A stretch of 64,000 nt of DNA from positions 1-64,000 of the forward strand of contig NZ_JAHEAG010000005.1 of assembly GCF_018596315.1 (NCBI RefSeq), given 5' to 3'. A program made the position numbers and the translations under genes. This document shows, in pieces, positions 1 through 7,241 of the stretch; positions within the stretch are counted from its first letter, which is position 1; each line of letters opens with the position of its first letter. Below the pieces are notes generated by a model that saw nothing but the letters and a program-made list of their open reading frames with translations, ran no database searches and had not been told where the DNA came from. The DNA comes from Bradyrhizobium sp. SRL28 (GTDB lineage: Bacteria > Pseudomonadota > Alphaproteobacteria > Rhizobiales > Xanthobacteraceae).

Positions 1-1
1 C

Positions 2-169
2 AAGAACCTGATCAACGTGCTGCAGACCGGCTCGGGCAACCTGACACTGGCCGACACCAACGAGGAAGCGGCGAACAGCCAGGCGCTGTCGACCCGCCAG
101 TCGATTGCGGTGTCCGCACTGGCGCTGGCCAACCAGAGCCAGCAGAGCGTGCTGCAACTCCTGCGCTAA
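2..169 (+). CDS. Flagellin, C-terminal end (5' part outside window)
   Basis: The last 55 codons of a flagellin, the secreted filament subunit. The gene enters from beyond the left edge, so only the C-terminal D0/D1 helix is visible. It contains ALSTRQSIAVSALALANQ and ends SVLQLLR, the amphipathic helix with small residues and Gln/Ser that packs the filament core in flagellins. A strong terminator follows 24 bases later and flaF comes next on the same strand, the usual alphaproteobacterial order. Whether other flagellin copies lie upstream cannot be seen. Confidence 0.85.
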   Translation, partial: KNLINVLQTGSGNLTLADTNEEAANSQALSTRQSIAVSALALANQSQQSVLQLLR

Positions 170-192
170 GCGGGACGGCAACGTCAACGATC

Positions 193-227
193 AAGGCGGC
201 GGGGAACACCCCGCCGCCTTTCTTTTT
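193..227 (+). terminator. Rho-independent terminator after flagellin
   Basis: An 11-bp GC-rich stem (194-204 pairs with 209-219), a four-base loop and the run TTTCTTTTT. It begins about 24 bases after the flagellin stop, so it should end the abundant flagellin transcript and separate it from flaF. Confidence 0.85.
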
Positions 228-488
228 GGGTCCGAAACTTTTTCCAGTTTGAGAAGAAGAAAACTTCGGCATGAAGAAAAGCACCGAAGCGGAGAATTTG
301 GGCCTCGATCTTAATTCCATCAGAACCGATGGCCGGCATGCTGACGCAAATATGGATTTTTTGCCGGACTGCCGACACAATCGGTAACTCTTGCTAACCA
401 TATTTAAAGGCGCAACCTGTATGAAAGTTGGGCAGTTTTTCTGAAGTCCCGCGGTCCTGCAAAACCGCTTCCCCATCGAGGTTCGTGA

Positions 489-854
489 ATGTCTAATGCA
501 GCCCAGGCCTACGCGCGTACATCGCAAACGACGACGTCCCCCCGTGAAATCGAAGCGCAGGCGCTGCTGAAGGCCGCACGGCAACTCCAGGAAGTCCAGT
601 CCAACTGGAACGGTCCCGACACGGCCATGCACAATGCGTTGCTCTTCAATCGCAGGCTTTGGTCGATTTTCATGAGCGCCGTGGAGACCAACGACAATCC
701 TCAACCGATCGAAGTCCGTCAGAACATCGCCAATATCGGCGTGTTCGTGATGAAGCAGACCGTCGACATGCAGATGAACCCGGATCCGGCCAAGCTGAAG
801 TCGTTGATCGAAATCAACTGCAACCTCGCTGCCGGCCTTTCAGGCCGCGGCTGA
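489..854 (+). CDS. flaF: Flagellar biosynthesis regulator FlaF
   Basis: A 121-residue FlaF family protein. In Caulobacter and rhizobia FlaF acts with FlbT to couple flagellin synthesis to secretion (family knowledge). The family signature is clear: an N-terminal MSNAAQAYARTSQTTTSPRE, then EAQALLKAARQL, and NRRLWSIF near the middle. The start is the ATG at 489, with GAGG about 7 bases upstream. It lies just downstream of a flagellin gene, as usual, but flbT, its common neighbour, does not follow; an unrelated small gene does. Confidence 0.92.
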   Translation: MSNAAQAYARTSQTTTSPREIEAQALLKAARQLQEVQSNWNGPDTAMHNALLFNRRLWSIFMSAVETNDNPQPIEVRQNIANIGVFVMKQTVDMQMNPDPAKLKSLIEINCNLAAGLSGRG

Positions 855-873
855 TTCGATTGAGTGTGCCGCT

Positions 874-1239
874 ATGGCTGACCTCTGGAACATCATATCG
901 GCCAACTACAAGACGGTGGGATTGACCGTCCCGTCCAAGACGCCGTACGTGGCGGTCGATCCCAATCTCTATGAAGGCAGCTGGACTGGAAAATACGCCG
1001 ATCAGAAGACGTTCAAGATCACGGTCTCGAACGTCACGGGCTTCCGCGCCAAGGTGCAATACCAGAGCGGCGGCACCAACAAATATCAGGAAGTGCTGAT
1101 CAAAGACAATACGTTCCGGATCGGCGACACCAAGTTCGCGCTCGCGGGTAACGATAAGGCGCTGATCAAGAACGTCGTCACCGATCCGTCGAGCGGCCAG
1201 ACCTATCTCGACCAGGCCTATGCATCACGCTCGAGCTAG
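874..1239 (+). CDS. Hypothetical protein next to flaF
   Basis: A 121-residue protein of no family I recognise. It has no signal peptide or membrane segment. The sequence suggests a small beta-rich fold: alternating hydrophobic strands such as YEGSWTGKYADQKTFKITVS, FRAKVQYQ and NTFRIGDTKFAL, with an aromatic GxW-type motif. It starts 19 bases after the flaF stop, so it is probably co-transcribed with flaF. It occupies the place where flbT is often found. A flagellar role is inference from position only. Confidence 0.75.
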   Translation: MADLWNIISANYKTVGLTVPSKTPYVAVDPNLYEGSWTGKYADQKTFKITVSNVTGFRAKVQYQSGGTNKYQEVLIKDNTFRIGDTKFALAGNDKALIKNVVTDPSSGQTYLDQAYASRSS

Positions 1240-1257
1240 CGTCAGCCGTTACGCGTC

Positions 1258-1638
1258 CTATGCCTGGCGGTCGGTTGCGCGGAGCCGCGTGGGCGCGTCC
1301 TTGGTCAGGTCGAGCGTGTGGAAATAAGCCCGCCGGCGCAGCACGGCTTCCTCGGGAAACTGCTTCACCACCTGGCTCGTCCTGGTATCGATGACCTGAT
1401 AGACGACGGCGCGGGCGTCGCGATCGATCACCACCTGGTTCGACACCGAAGCATTCGAAATGGAGACGCGAACCGCGGCGGAATCGGTGCTGGCGCGCGC
1501 GCTTGAATCCACCGCCGCGACGCTCTGGCTCGCCGGCAGTTCGGTCGCGACCGCATGATGTGCCGCCTCGCTCACGTGCTGAACGATCGGCGCGGCAACC
1601 GGTGCCCCCACCGGTTTGATGTTGAAATCTGTACTCAT
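1258..1638 (-). CDS. FlaG-like flagellar protein
   Basis: About 126 residues when started at the ATG at 1638, which has GGAGG a few bases upstream; the longer open frame to 1689 lacks such a site. The N-terminal 60 residues are low-complexity (Ala, Ser, Val). The C-terminal part, with IDRDARAVVYQVIDTRTSQV and VKQFPEEAVLRRRAYF, matches the FlaG pattern (a D-x-x-T-x-x-V-V-x-Q-F/I-P core). FlaG proteins affect filament length or export in other bacteria. Its position in a flagellar cluster supports the call; its exact role here is unknown. Confidence 0.65.
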   Translation of the reverse strand: MSTDFNIKPVGAPVAAPIVQHVSEAAHHAVATELPASQSVAAVDSSARASTDSAAVRVSISNASVSNQVVIDRDARAVVYQVIDTRTSQVVKQFPEEAVLRRRAYFHTLDLTKDAPTRLRATDRQA

Positions 1639-1796
1639 GGCAGCCTCCAGGCTTGCGCGAGTCAAATCCCAACCCCTCGTCGGTTGCAATATAGCCCCCT
1701 ACATCTCAACGCGATGTTAGGGAACACGCTCAATTCCGCGCTGACGCGGACGTGCAAACTTAGTGAAAATTGTAGAGATCCAAAGACCGCAGTCGC

Positions 1797-2288
1797 TTAC
1801 AGCGAACGGCTGACCGAGAGCGGGGTGATGTTGCGCGGTCCCGGCACGGCGCGTTGTCCCGAAGCCGTATAGGTGTTCGGAATGTTCTTGCGCTGGATCT
1901 CGGCGTTGACGCCGCGCACGATGCCTTCGGACACCGCGTGCGCGGTCGCAAGGACGGTGAGGTTGATCTGCAGCATCGCGCGGAAAGTGTCGTGGTGGCG
2001 GCGCAGCGTGGTCAGCAATTCCGGCGACACCTGCGCCAGATATTTTTGTGCATTCTTCAGATTCTCGACCGCGACCATGTAGCGGCGCGACAGCTCGCCC
2101 TTCTGAGCTTCCAGCCGCATCGCCTCGCGCACATTGCCGGCGCGAACCAGTTCGGTTTCGCGTTCGATGACGCCGAGCAGGCCGCTCATCACGTCCATCA
2201 GATCTTCCGCGAGCTTGCGCGCTTCGGCCGGCGTGGAGATCGCTCTTGCTGGTGCCGGCGCGGGGTTGGCCTGAGGACGCTGATTCAT
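1797..2288 (-). CDS. FlgN-like flagellar export chaperone
   Basis: A 163-residue, mostly helical protein. After a Pro/Ala-rich start come long helices (EARKLAEDLMDVMSGLLGVI; ERETELVRAGNVREAMRLEA; QKGELSRRYMVAVENLKNAQ), the layout of FlgN, which keeps the hook-filament junction proteins FlgK and FlgL soluble before export. It is the third gene of a leftward flgI-flgJ-flgN string, 18 bases after flgJ, an order seen in relatives. FlgN is divergent in sequence, so the call rests on length, helical pattern and context. The start at 2288 has AAGGAAA upstream. Confidence 0.6.
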   Translation of the reverse strand: MNQRPQANPAPAPARAISTPAEARKLAEDLMDVMSGLLGVIERETELVRAGNVREAMRLEAQKGELSRRYMVAVENLKNAQKYLAQVSPELLTTLRRHHDTFRAMLQINLTVLATAHAVSEGIVRGVNAEIQRKNIPNTYTASGQRAVPGPRNITPLSVSRSL

Positions 2289-2306
2289 GTCGGGTTTCCT
2301 TTTGGA

Positions 2307-2663
2307 TCAGCCGGCGCGGTTGGCTTGCTGCAGGATCAAGGTGCGGAAGACATCGTTGGAAATGCCGATGCCACCGGACTTGGCAAAGGATTTCGAATAT
2401 TCGTCCGTCAGCATCGAGCGCCAGGCGCCGGTGCCGGTGGTGTCGCCGAACGGCCCTTCGCCTTTGACACCGGTGGTCATCTGCGAAAACATCGAGTTGA
2501 GGAACATCGCCTCGAAATCCTGGGCCTTGGCGCGCGTCTTTTTCTGCGCCTCTGGCGAAACCTTTTTTAGCGCGTCGGCGAGTTGCGGATCGTTGCGGCC
2601 GTTGATCAGCGAAGTCTTTTTCTTCGAATATGCGCCGATGCTATTGATAAGGCTCGTGTCCAT
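2307..2663 (-). CDS. flgJ: Rod-binding protein FlgJ, N-terminal domain only
   Basis: A 118-residue protein with the rod-binding domain of FlgJ: AKAQDFEAMFLNSMFSQM is the family core, followed by GAWRSMLTDEYSKSFAKSGG and a C-terminal helix ending LILQQANRAG. The peptidoglycan-hydrolase half of enterobacterial FlgJ is absent. This is normal in alphaproteobacteria, where a separate enzyme does that job, so it is not a truncation. The ATG at 2663 overlaps the flgI stop (TAATG), indicating translational coupling. It should act in the periplasm during rod assembly. Confidence 0.88.
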   Translation of the reverse strand: MDTSLINSIGAYSKKKTSLINGRNDPQLADALKKVSPEAQKKTRAKAQDFEAMFLNSMFSQMTTGVKGEGPFGDTTGTGAWRSMLTDEYSKSFAKSGGIGISNDVFRTLILQQANRAG

Positions 2664-3787
2664 TACATCACCTCGATGTCGGCCTGGATCGCGCCGGCGG
2701 CCTTGATCGCCTGCAGGATGCCGATCAGATCGCGTGGGCCGATGCCGAGGCCGTTGAGGCCGTCGACGAGCTGCTGCAGCGAGACGCCGTCCTTGACGAC
2801 CGCGAATTTCTTGCCGTCTTCACTGACGCTGACCCCCGTCCGCGGCGTCACCACGGTGCGGCCGCGCGACAGCGGGTTGGGCTGGCTGACTTGCGGGCTT
2901 TCGGAGATCGTCACGGTGAGATTGCCTTGCGCCACCGCCACGGTGGCGACGCGGACGTCGCGGCCCATCACGATGATGCCGGAGCGTTCGTCGATGACGA
3001 TCTTGGCGGCGAGATCCGGCTCGACCTGCAATTGCTCGATTTCGGTCAGGAAGGCGACGACGTTGCCCTTGAACTCGGCGGGGATCGCAAGCTGCACCGT
3101 GGAGGGATCGATCGGCTCGGCGGTCTTGACGCCGAGGAAATCGTTGACGGCCGCCGCGATGCGTTTGGCGGTGGTGAAGTCGGCGTTGCGCAGCGCCAGC
3201 CGGACATTGGGCAGGCGATTGAGCGCGAACTCGATCTCGCGCTCAATGATGGCGCCGTTGGCGATGCGGCCGACGGTTGGCACGCCGCGGGTGATCTTGG
3301 CGGCTTCGCCTTCGGCCTGAAAGCCGGAGATCGCCAGCGAGCCCTGGGCGACCGCATAGACGTTGCCGTCGGCGCCGAGCAGGGGGGTGACGAGCAGGGT
3401 GCCGCCCTGCAGGTTCTTGGCGTCGCCGAGCGCAGACACCGTGACGTCCATCCGCGTGCCTTGGGTGCCGAACGCCGGCAGGTTGCCGGTGACCATGACG
3501 GCGGCGACGTTGCCGGTGCGGATGGTGGCGCCGCGGATGTTGACGCCCATGCGCTCGAGCATCGCCTGCAGCGATTGCTTGGTGAAGGGGATGTTGTTCA
3601 GCGTGTCGCCGGTGCCGTTGAGGCCGACCACGAGGCCGTAGCCGATCAACTGGTTTTGCCGCACGCCTTCGATGTTGGCGAGATCCTTGATCCGCGAGGT
3701 CGCGCCCGCGGACGAGGGCGATAGCCCCAGCACCAGCAGCGCGGCGCAGGCCACCCAAATCAGTCTTGCCGAACGGATGCCGGGCAT
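2663..3787 (-). CDS. flgI: Flagellar P-ring protein FlgI
   Basis: FlgI forms the P ring around the flagellar rod in the peptidoglycan layer. The 374-residue product has a signal peptide (hydrophobic core ARLIWVACAALLVLGLSPSS) and then typical FlgI blocks: SRIKDLANIEGVRQNQLIGY, GLVVGLNGTGDTL, IDERSGIIVMGRDVRV, and the C-terminal LQQLVDGLNGLGIGPRDLIG. The start at 3787 has GGGGAG upstream and gives a normal length; an in-frame extension to 3949 carries no signal sequence of its own and is rejected. It is the first gene of the flgI-flgJ-flgN string and diverges from fliX. Confidence 0.96.
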   Translation of the reverse strand: MPGIRSARLIWVACAALLVLGLSPSSAGATSRIKDLANIEGVRQNQLIGYGLVVGLNGTGDTLNNIPFTKQSLQAMLERMGVNIRGATIRTGNVAAVMVTGNLPAFGTQGTRMDVTVSALGDAKNLQGGTLLVTPLLGADGNVYAVAQGSLAISGFQAEGEAAKITRGVPTVGRIANGAIIEREIEFALNRLPNVRLALRNADFTTAKRIAAAVNDFLGVKTAEPIDPSTVQLAIPAEFKGNVVAFLTEIEQLQVEPDLAAKIVIDERSGIIVMGRDVRVATVAVAQGNLTVTISESPQVSQPNPLSRGRTVVTPRTGVSVSEDGKKFAVVKDGVSLQQLVDGLNGLGIGPRDLIGILQAIKAAGAIQADIEVM

Positions 3788-3991
3788 CCTGTGCTCCCCT
3801 CGAGGTCTTCCACCGGACCGCTGACGCCACTCCCATGACGGCGGTCCGCCATTAACTATGCGAGGGTCATGCCATGTCGCGTTTCTGAGGCAATGCCTTG
3901 ATATTGCGGAATGTTCGCCGGAGACATGATGCCGCGGCGGCTTCACCACGATGGGCGAAACTGCCGCACGTCGGCAGATTTTGCCGGGCTA

Positions 3992-4008
3992 TTTACGCAT
4001 CATTAACC
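3992..4008 (+). promoter_or_regulatory. CtrA-type box between flgI and fliX
   Basis: TTTA-N7-TTAACC, one mismatch from the CtrA consensus TTAA-N7-TTAAC, ends 45 bases before the fliX ATG. It lies in the divergent flgI/fliX intergenic region, where CtrA control of early flagellar genes is expected. Assignment is by motif and context only. Confidence 0.5.
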
Positions 4009-4053
4009 ATAAGGAGGCGAAGGTCCCTGTATTCTCACGCCGAGAGCACCACG

Positions 4054-4467
4054 ATGCGCATCTACGGACCGAACGGCACCACGCTTGGATCGCCCGCGAG
4101 TAACACGCGGCGAACCAGTTCAAGCGGCTTCTCGCTGCCGGAAGCGCCGTCGACTCCCGAGGAGCCGCGCTCGGCTGCTGCACCCAGGGCCGCCGGCAAC
4201 ATCGATGCACTGCTCGCGCTGCAGGGCGTCGAGGATACGACCGAGCGCCGCAAGCGTTCGGTCGCGCGGGGCAGGGGCGCGCTCGATGTGCTCGACGAAC
4301 TCAAGATCGGACTGCTCTCCGGCAATCTCGATGCTTCCACGATGAACCGGTTGCGTGATGCGGCTGCGAATCTGAAATCCTCCTCCGGCGATCCCGGCCT
4401 CGATGCGGTGCTGTCCGAGATTGAGCTGCGGGTTGAAGTCGAACTGGCGAAGGCCGGACGGTTCTAG
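4054..4467 (+). CDS. fliX: Flagellar assembly regulator FliX
   Basis: FliX in Caulobacter links completion of the early flagellar structure to activity of the transcription factor FlbD. This 137-residue protein has the conserved start MRIYGPNGTTLGSPASNTRR, a variable Ser/Pro/Ala linker, and the conserved helical C-terminal part (ALDVLDELKIGLLSGNLD; LDAVLSEIELRVEVELAK). The ATG at 4054 is chosen because it begins exactly at the family's conserved N-terminus; an upstream in-frame extension adds unrelated sequence. It is divergent from flgI, the usual arrangement. Confidence 0.93.
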   Translation: MRIYGPNGTTLGSPASNTRRTSSSGFSLPEAPSTPEEPRSAAAPRAAGNIDALLALQGVEDTTERRKRSVARGRGALDVLDELKIGLLSGNLDASTMNRLRDAAANLKSSSGDPGLDAVLSEIELRVEVELAKAGRF

Positions 4468-4479
4468 ATTTCAAATGTC

Positions 4480-4582
4480 GTTGCCTGGCTTGACCGGGCA
4501 GCCTGTATTCCAGAGACGCCCAGGCCTGACCGACAGGCCGCGGCGTACTGGATGCCCCGCCTGAAGCGGGGCATGACAGTGG
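4480..4582. repeat. Intergenic palindromic repeat (TGGCTTGACCGGGC type)
   Basis: An intergenic element holding a perfect 9-bp hairpin ATGCCCCGC-N5-GCGGGGCAT (4552-4574). It shares the words CGTACTGGAT and GTATTCCAGAGAC, in reverse orientation, with the elements at 8431-8537 and 46931-47048, so it belongs to the same family. It separates fliX from the convergent HxlR gene. Confidence 0.6.
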
Positions 4583-4591
4583 TGGATGGCT

Positions 4592-4981
4592 TCACGCCGC
4601 CATGTCCTTGCGCGCCGCGTCGTAACGGCGCTGCGCGTTCAACACCTCTTTCAAATTCTTCTCCGCCCAGTCCCGCAACGGATCGACGGCGCCGGCGAGT
4701 GTCGTGCCGAGCGGTGTGATCGAATACTCCACCGTCACCGGCACGGTCGCGATCGCACGGCGCCTGATCAGTCCGTCGCGTTCGAGCGACTTGAGAACCT
4801 GGCTGAGCATCTTCTGCGAGATGCCTTCAATGGTGCGGCGTAACGCATTGAAACGCATCGGCTCGTCGCGCACGAGAAGCAGGATTAACACCGCCCATTT
4901 GTCGCCGACGCGATCGAGAATCTGGCGCGTCGGGCAATCGGCCGAATAGGCGTTCGGGGTTTTCGAATTGGCGGCTTTCAC
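4592..4981 (-). CDS. HxlR-family transcriptional regulator
   Basis: A 129-residue winged-helix repressor or activator of the HxlR/DUF24 family. Family landmarks are the N-terminal cysteine (ADCPTRQILDRVGDKWAVLI), the recognition region FNALRRTIEGISQKMLSQVL, KSLERDGLIRR, and the wing VPVTVEYSITPLGTTL. The single Cys at about residue 16 is the redox-sensing position in many members, so thiol or electrophile sensing is plausible. The gene diverges from an NAD(P)-binding oxidoreductase at 5097, a very common HxlR pairing, which makes that gene its likely target. Confidence 0.92.
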   Translation of the reverse strand: MKAANSKTPNAYSADCPTRQILDRVGDKWAVLILLLVRDEPMRFNALRRTIEGISQKMLSQVLKSLERDGLIRRRAIATVPVTVEYSITPLGTTLAGAVDPLRDWAEKNLKEVLNAQRRYDAARKDMAA

Positions 4982-5045
4982 GGCGGTTACTCCGGCGTAA
5001 TCAGGTGACCCACAAGTGCTCTCTTCACACTTACATCCCTTTCGC

Positions 5046-5065
5046 TATCTAGTCACTATTGGATA
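5046..5065. promoter_or_regulatory. Putative HxlR operator
   Basis: The imperfect palindrome TATCTAGTCACTATTGGATA centred on C5054 lies in the 115-base gap between the divergent HxlR and oxidoreductase genes. The arms TATC/GATA and TAGT/ACTA match the type of site seen before HxlR-linked oxidoreductases. No binding data can be inferred. Confidence 0.4.
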
Positions 5066-5096
5066 CCGAATTCGCGTATCGCAAGGGAGACTTTCC

Positions 5097-5708
5097 ATGA
5101 AAATCGCCGTCATCGGCGCATCCGGTAACGCCGGTTCGCGCATATCAGCCGAACTCGCCCGCCGCGGTCACAGTGTGACCGCCATCGCCCGCCATCCCGA
5201 AAAGATCGCAAGCGGAGCCAACGTCACGCCGACCAAGGGCGACGTGATGGATCAGGCCGGGCTTGCCCGGCTGCTGGCCGGCCACGACGCCGCGATCAGC
5301 TCGGTGCACTTTCTTGCCAGCGATCCGGTCAAGCTCACCGGCGCCGCCAAGGAATCGAAGGTCGGCCGCTACCTCGTCGTCGGTGGCGCCGGCAGCCTCG
5401 AAGTGGCCCCGGGCGTCCGCCTGGTGACCACCCCGGGCTTCCCCGTGGCATACAAGGCGGAAGCCGAGAAGGGGGCCGCTTTCCTCGACCTGCTTAGAGC
5501 TGAAACGGAACTCAATTGGACCTTCCTGTCGCCCTCGGCCCTGTTCACGGCCGGCGAGCGCACCGGCAAGTTCCGCCTCGGGACCGACCAGCTTTTGACC
5601 GCTTCCGACGGCAAAAGCTCGATTTCCTTCGAGGATTTCGCAGTTGCACTCGCCGACGAGGTCGAGCGGCCGGCCCATATCCGCCAGCGTTTCACGGTGG
5701 GGTATTAA
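5097..5708 (+). CDS. NAD(P)H-binding oxidoreductase (atypical SDR, NmrA-like)
   Basis: A 203-residue Rossmann-fold protein. The dinucleotide-binding motif IGASGNAGSRISAELARRGH is at the N-terminus, followed by VTAIARHPEKI (cofactor specificity loop) and KGDVMDQAGLARLLAGHDAA. It lacks a clear YxxxK catalytic pair, as usual in the NAD(P)-binding_10/NmrA-like group, so it may be a reductase or a redox sensor. The start at 5097 has AGGGAGA upstream. It is divergent from the HxlR regulator, which probably controls it. The substrate is unknown. Confidence 0.88.
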   Translation: MKIAVIGASGNAGSRISAELARRGHSVTAIARHPEKIASGANVTPTKGDVMDQAGLARLLAGHDAAISSVHFLASDPVKLTGAAKESKVGRYLVVGGAGSLEVAPGVRLVTTPGFPVAYKAEAEKGAAFLDLLRAETELNWTFLSPSALFTAGERTGKFRLGTDQLLTASDGKSSISFEDFAVALADEVERPAHIRQRFTVGY

Positions 5709-5864
5709 GGCAACGGGTCGCCCCGATAGTTTTGCCTGTGCAAGGTCTTGGGGGCGGTACTCCCACGGGGACGGACGATATTGTCTGTCACAACCCGCCG
5801 CTATATAAGGCCGGCGCGGACGGACAATTTTCCGCCCCGCCTTGCACGTGAAGATGGGCTGACC

Positions 5865-6275
5865 TTGGAAAAGTTGAAGAATTATCGACCCTCCGAAAAA
5901 GAGCCTTTCATGAACGACCGCCAGCGCGACTATTTTCGCGCCAAGCTGCTGGCGTGGAAGGATGAGATCCTGAGGGAATCGAAGATTACCCTGCAGACCC
6001 TCCAGGAAGAGAACGTCAATCATCCCGATCTCGCTGATCGCGCCTCTTCCGAAACCGATCGCGCCATCGAACTGCGCGCCCGCGACCGCCAGCGCAAATT
6101 GATCTCCAAGATCGACGCCGCGCTGCAACGCATCGAGGACAACACCTACGGCTATTGCGAGGAGACCGGCGAGCCGATCTCGCTCAAGCGGCTGGAGGCC
6201 CGCCCCATTGCAACGCTGTCGGTGGAAGCGCAGGAACGTCACGAGAAGCGCGAGAAGGTTTATCGCGACGAGTAG
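5865..6275 (+). CDS. dksA: RNA polymerase-binding protein DksA, cysteine-poor type
   Basis: DksA binds the RNA polymerase secondary channel and works with ppGpp in the stringent response. The coiled-coil region and tip (NHPDLADRASSETDRAIELR) and the globular end YGYCEETGEPISLKRLEARP are clear. Only one of the four zinc-finger cysteines of E. coli DksA remains (CEET in place of CxxC, and SVEA for the second pair), so it probably does not bind zinc conventionally. No ATG fits the family N-terminus; TTG at 5865 keeps the conserved block NYRPSEKEPFMNDRQ, whereas the first ATG (5910) would cut it to MNDRQ. The start is therefore uncertain. Confidence 0.9.
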   Translation: MEKLKNYRPSEKEPFMNDRQRDYFRAKLLAWKDEILRESKITLQTLQEENVNHPDLADRASSETDRAIELRARDRQRKLISKIDAALQRIEDNTYGYCEETGEPISLKRLEARPIATLSVEAQERHEKREKVYRDE

Positions 6276-6341
6276 AGCAATGCCTGATGTCTGACCGCGT
6301 CCGGTCAGCGCTGCAGGCCGCAAACGAGAGAGCCGCCGCTG

Positions 6342-7127
6342 ATGGACAACATTCTTGCGGCCGCACAGACCATTGCTACGGCCCGCCGCAACCGCGCGCC
6401 GCTGGCCTCGCTTCCCGCTGAGCTCATGCCCGACGATGAGGCGGCAGGCTATCGCATTCAACGCGCCGTCCACGACCTGCTGCTGCCGCAGACCGGCAGC
6501 CTGGTCGGTTACAAGATCGGCTGCACCAGCGCGGTGATGCAGGAATATCTCGACATCCCCCATCCCTGCGCCGGCGGCGTGTTTGCCAAGGGCGTTCACG
6601 ACAGTGGCGCCAAGCTGCGCCACGGCGACTATGTCCGTGTCGGTGTCGAATGCGAGATCGCGGTGCGGCTCGCACGCAATCTTGCGCCGTCGGAAGCTCC
6701 GTTCACCGCGGAGTGGATGATGGAGGCGATCGAGGCCTATCACCCCGCGATCGAGATCGTCGACGACCGTTACGTCGAATGGGAGGCGATGGGCGCGCCG
6801 ACGCTTGTTGCCGATGATTTCTTCGCCGCCGGCTGCGTGCTCGGCAAGGCGGTGGCGCGCAACAAGGCGCCGGACCTGCTCAAGGTCAAGGGCCGCGCCA
6901 TCGTCAACGGCAAGGAAGCCGGGCGCGGCACCGGCGCCGACGTGCTCGGCCATCCCCACAACGCGCTGGCCTGGCTCGCCAATCATCTCGCCGACGAGGG
7001 CAAGGGGCTGCATGCCGGGCAGGTCGTGCTCACGGGTAGTCTGGTAAAAACCGTATGGCTCAGTGCCGGCGACAGCGTGAAGATGGAACTGGATGGGTTG
7101 GGGACGGTCGAAGCGAAGTTCGCGTAG
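6342..7127 (+). CDS. 2-keto-4-pentenoate hydratase-type enzyme (FAH superfamily)
   Basis: A 261-residue member of the MhpD/fumarylacetoacetate-hydrolase-like superfamily, which hydrate 2-hydroxydienoates or decarboxylate related acids in meta-cleavage pathways. Typical blocks are GYRIQRAVHDLLLPQTGSLV, GYKIGCTSAVMQ, VECEIAVRLARNL (Glu metal ligands), EIVDDRY and GADVLGHPHNALAWLANHLA. No ring-cleavage dioxygenase or partner enzyme lies nearby, so the substrate cannot be given. It starts 66 bases after dksA and is followed by an intergenic palindrome. Confidence 0.85.
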   Translation: MDNILAAAQTIATARRNRAPLASLPAELMPDDEAAGYRIQRAVHDLLLPQTGSLVGYKIGCTSAVMQEYLDIPHPCAGGVFAKGVHDSGAKLRHGDYVRVGVECEIAVRLARNLAPSEAPFTAEWMMEAIEAYHPAIEIVDDRYVEWEAMGAPTLVADDFFAAGCVLGKAVARNKAPDLLKVKGRAIVNGKEAGRGTGADVLGHPHNALAWLANHLADEGKGLHAGQVVLTGSLVKTVWLSAGDSVKMELDGLGTVEAKFA

Positions 7128-7131
7128 ATTT

Positions 7132-7226
7132 CGTAGGGTGGGCAAAGCGAAGCGTGCCCACCATTCAGCACAATGATTTTGAGAGATGGTGGGCACGGCG
7201 CGAAGTGCGCCTTTGCCCACCCTACG
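7132..7226. repeat. Palindromic intergenic repeat (GTAGGGTGGGCAAAG type)
   Basis: The ends CGTAGGGTGGGCAAAG and CTTTGCCCACCCTACG are perfect inverted copies, and the inner parts (GTGCCCACC / GGTGGGCAC) also pair, so about 95 bases can fold into one long hairpin. The element at 62449-62524 is of the same family. It lies between two codirectional genes and its right end is 15 bases before the next start. Confidence 0.8.
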
Positions 7227-7241
7227 GGACGAGTGGGTGTG

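Noticed and set aside
2307..2663. FlgJ without a muramidase domain as a truncated gene
   Set aside because: Single-domain FlgJ is the normal alphaproteobacterial form and the gene is intact.
5145..7220. 691-codon leftward open frame
   Set aside because: It is antisense to the oxidoreductase, dksA and hydratase genes. High GC with strong codon bias keeps the opposite frame open; composition is not protein-like.
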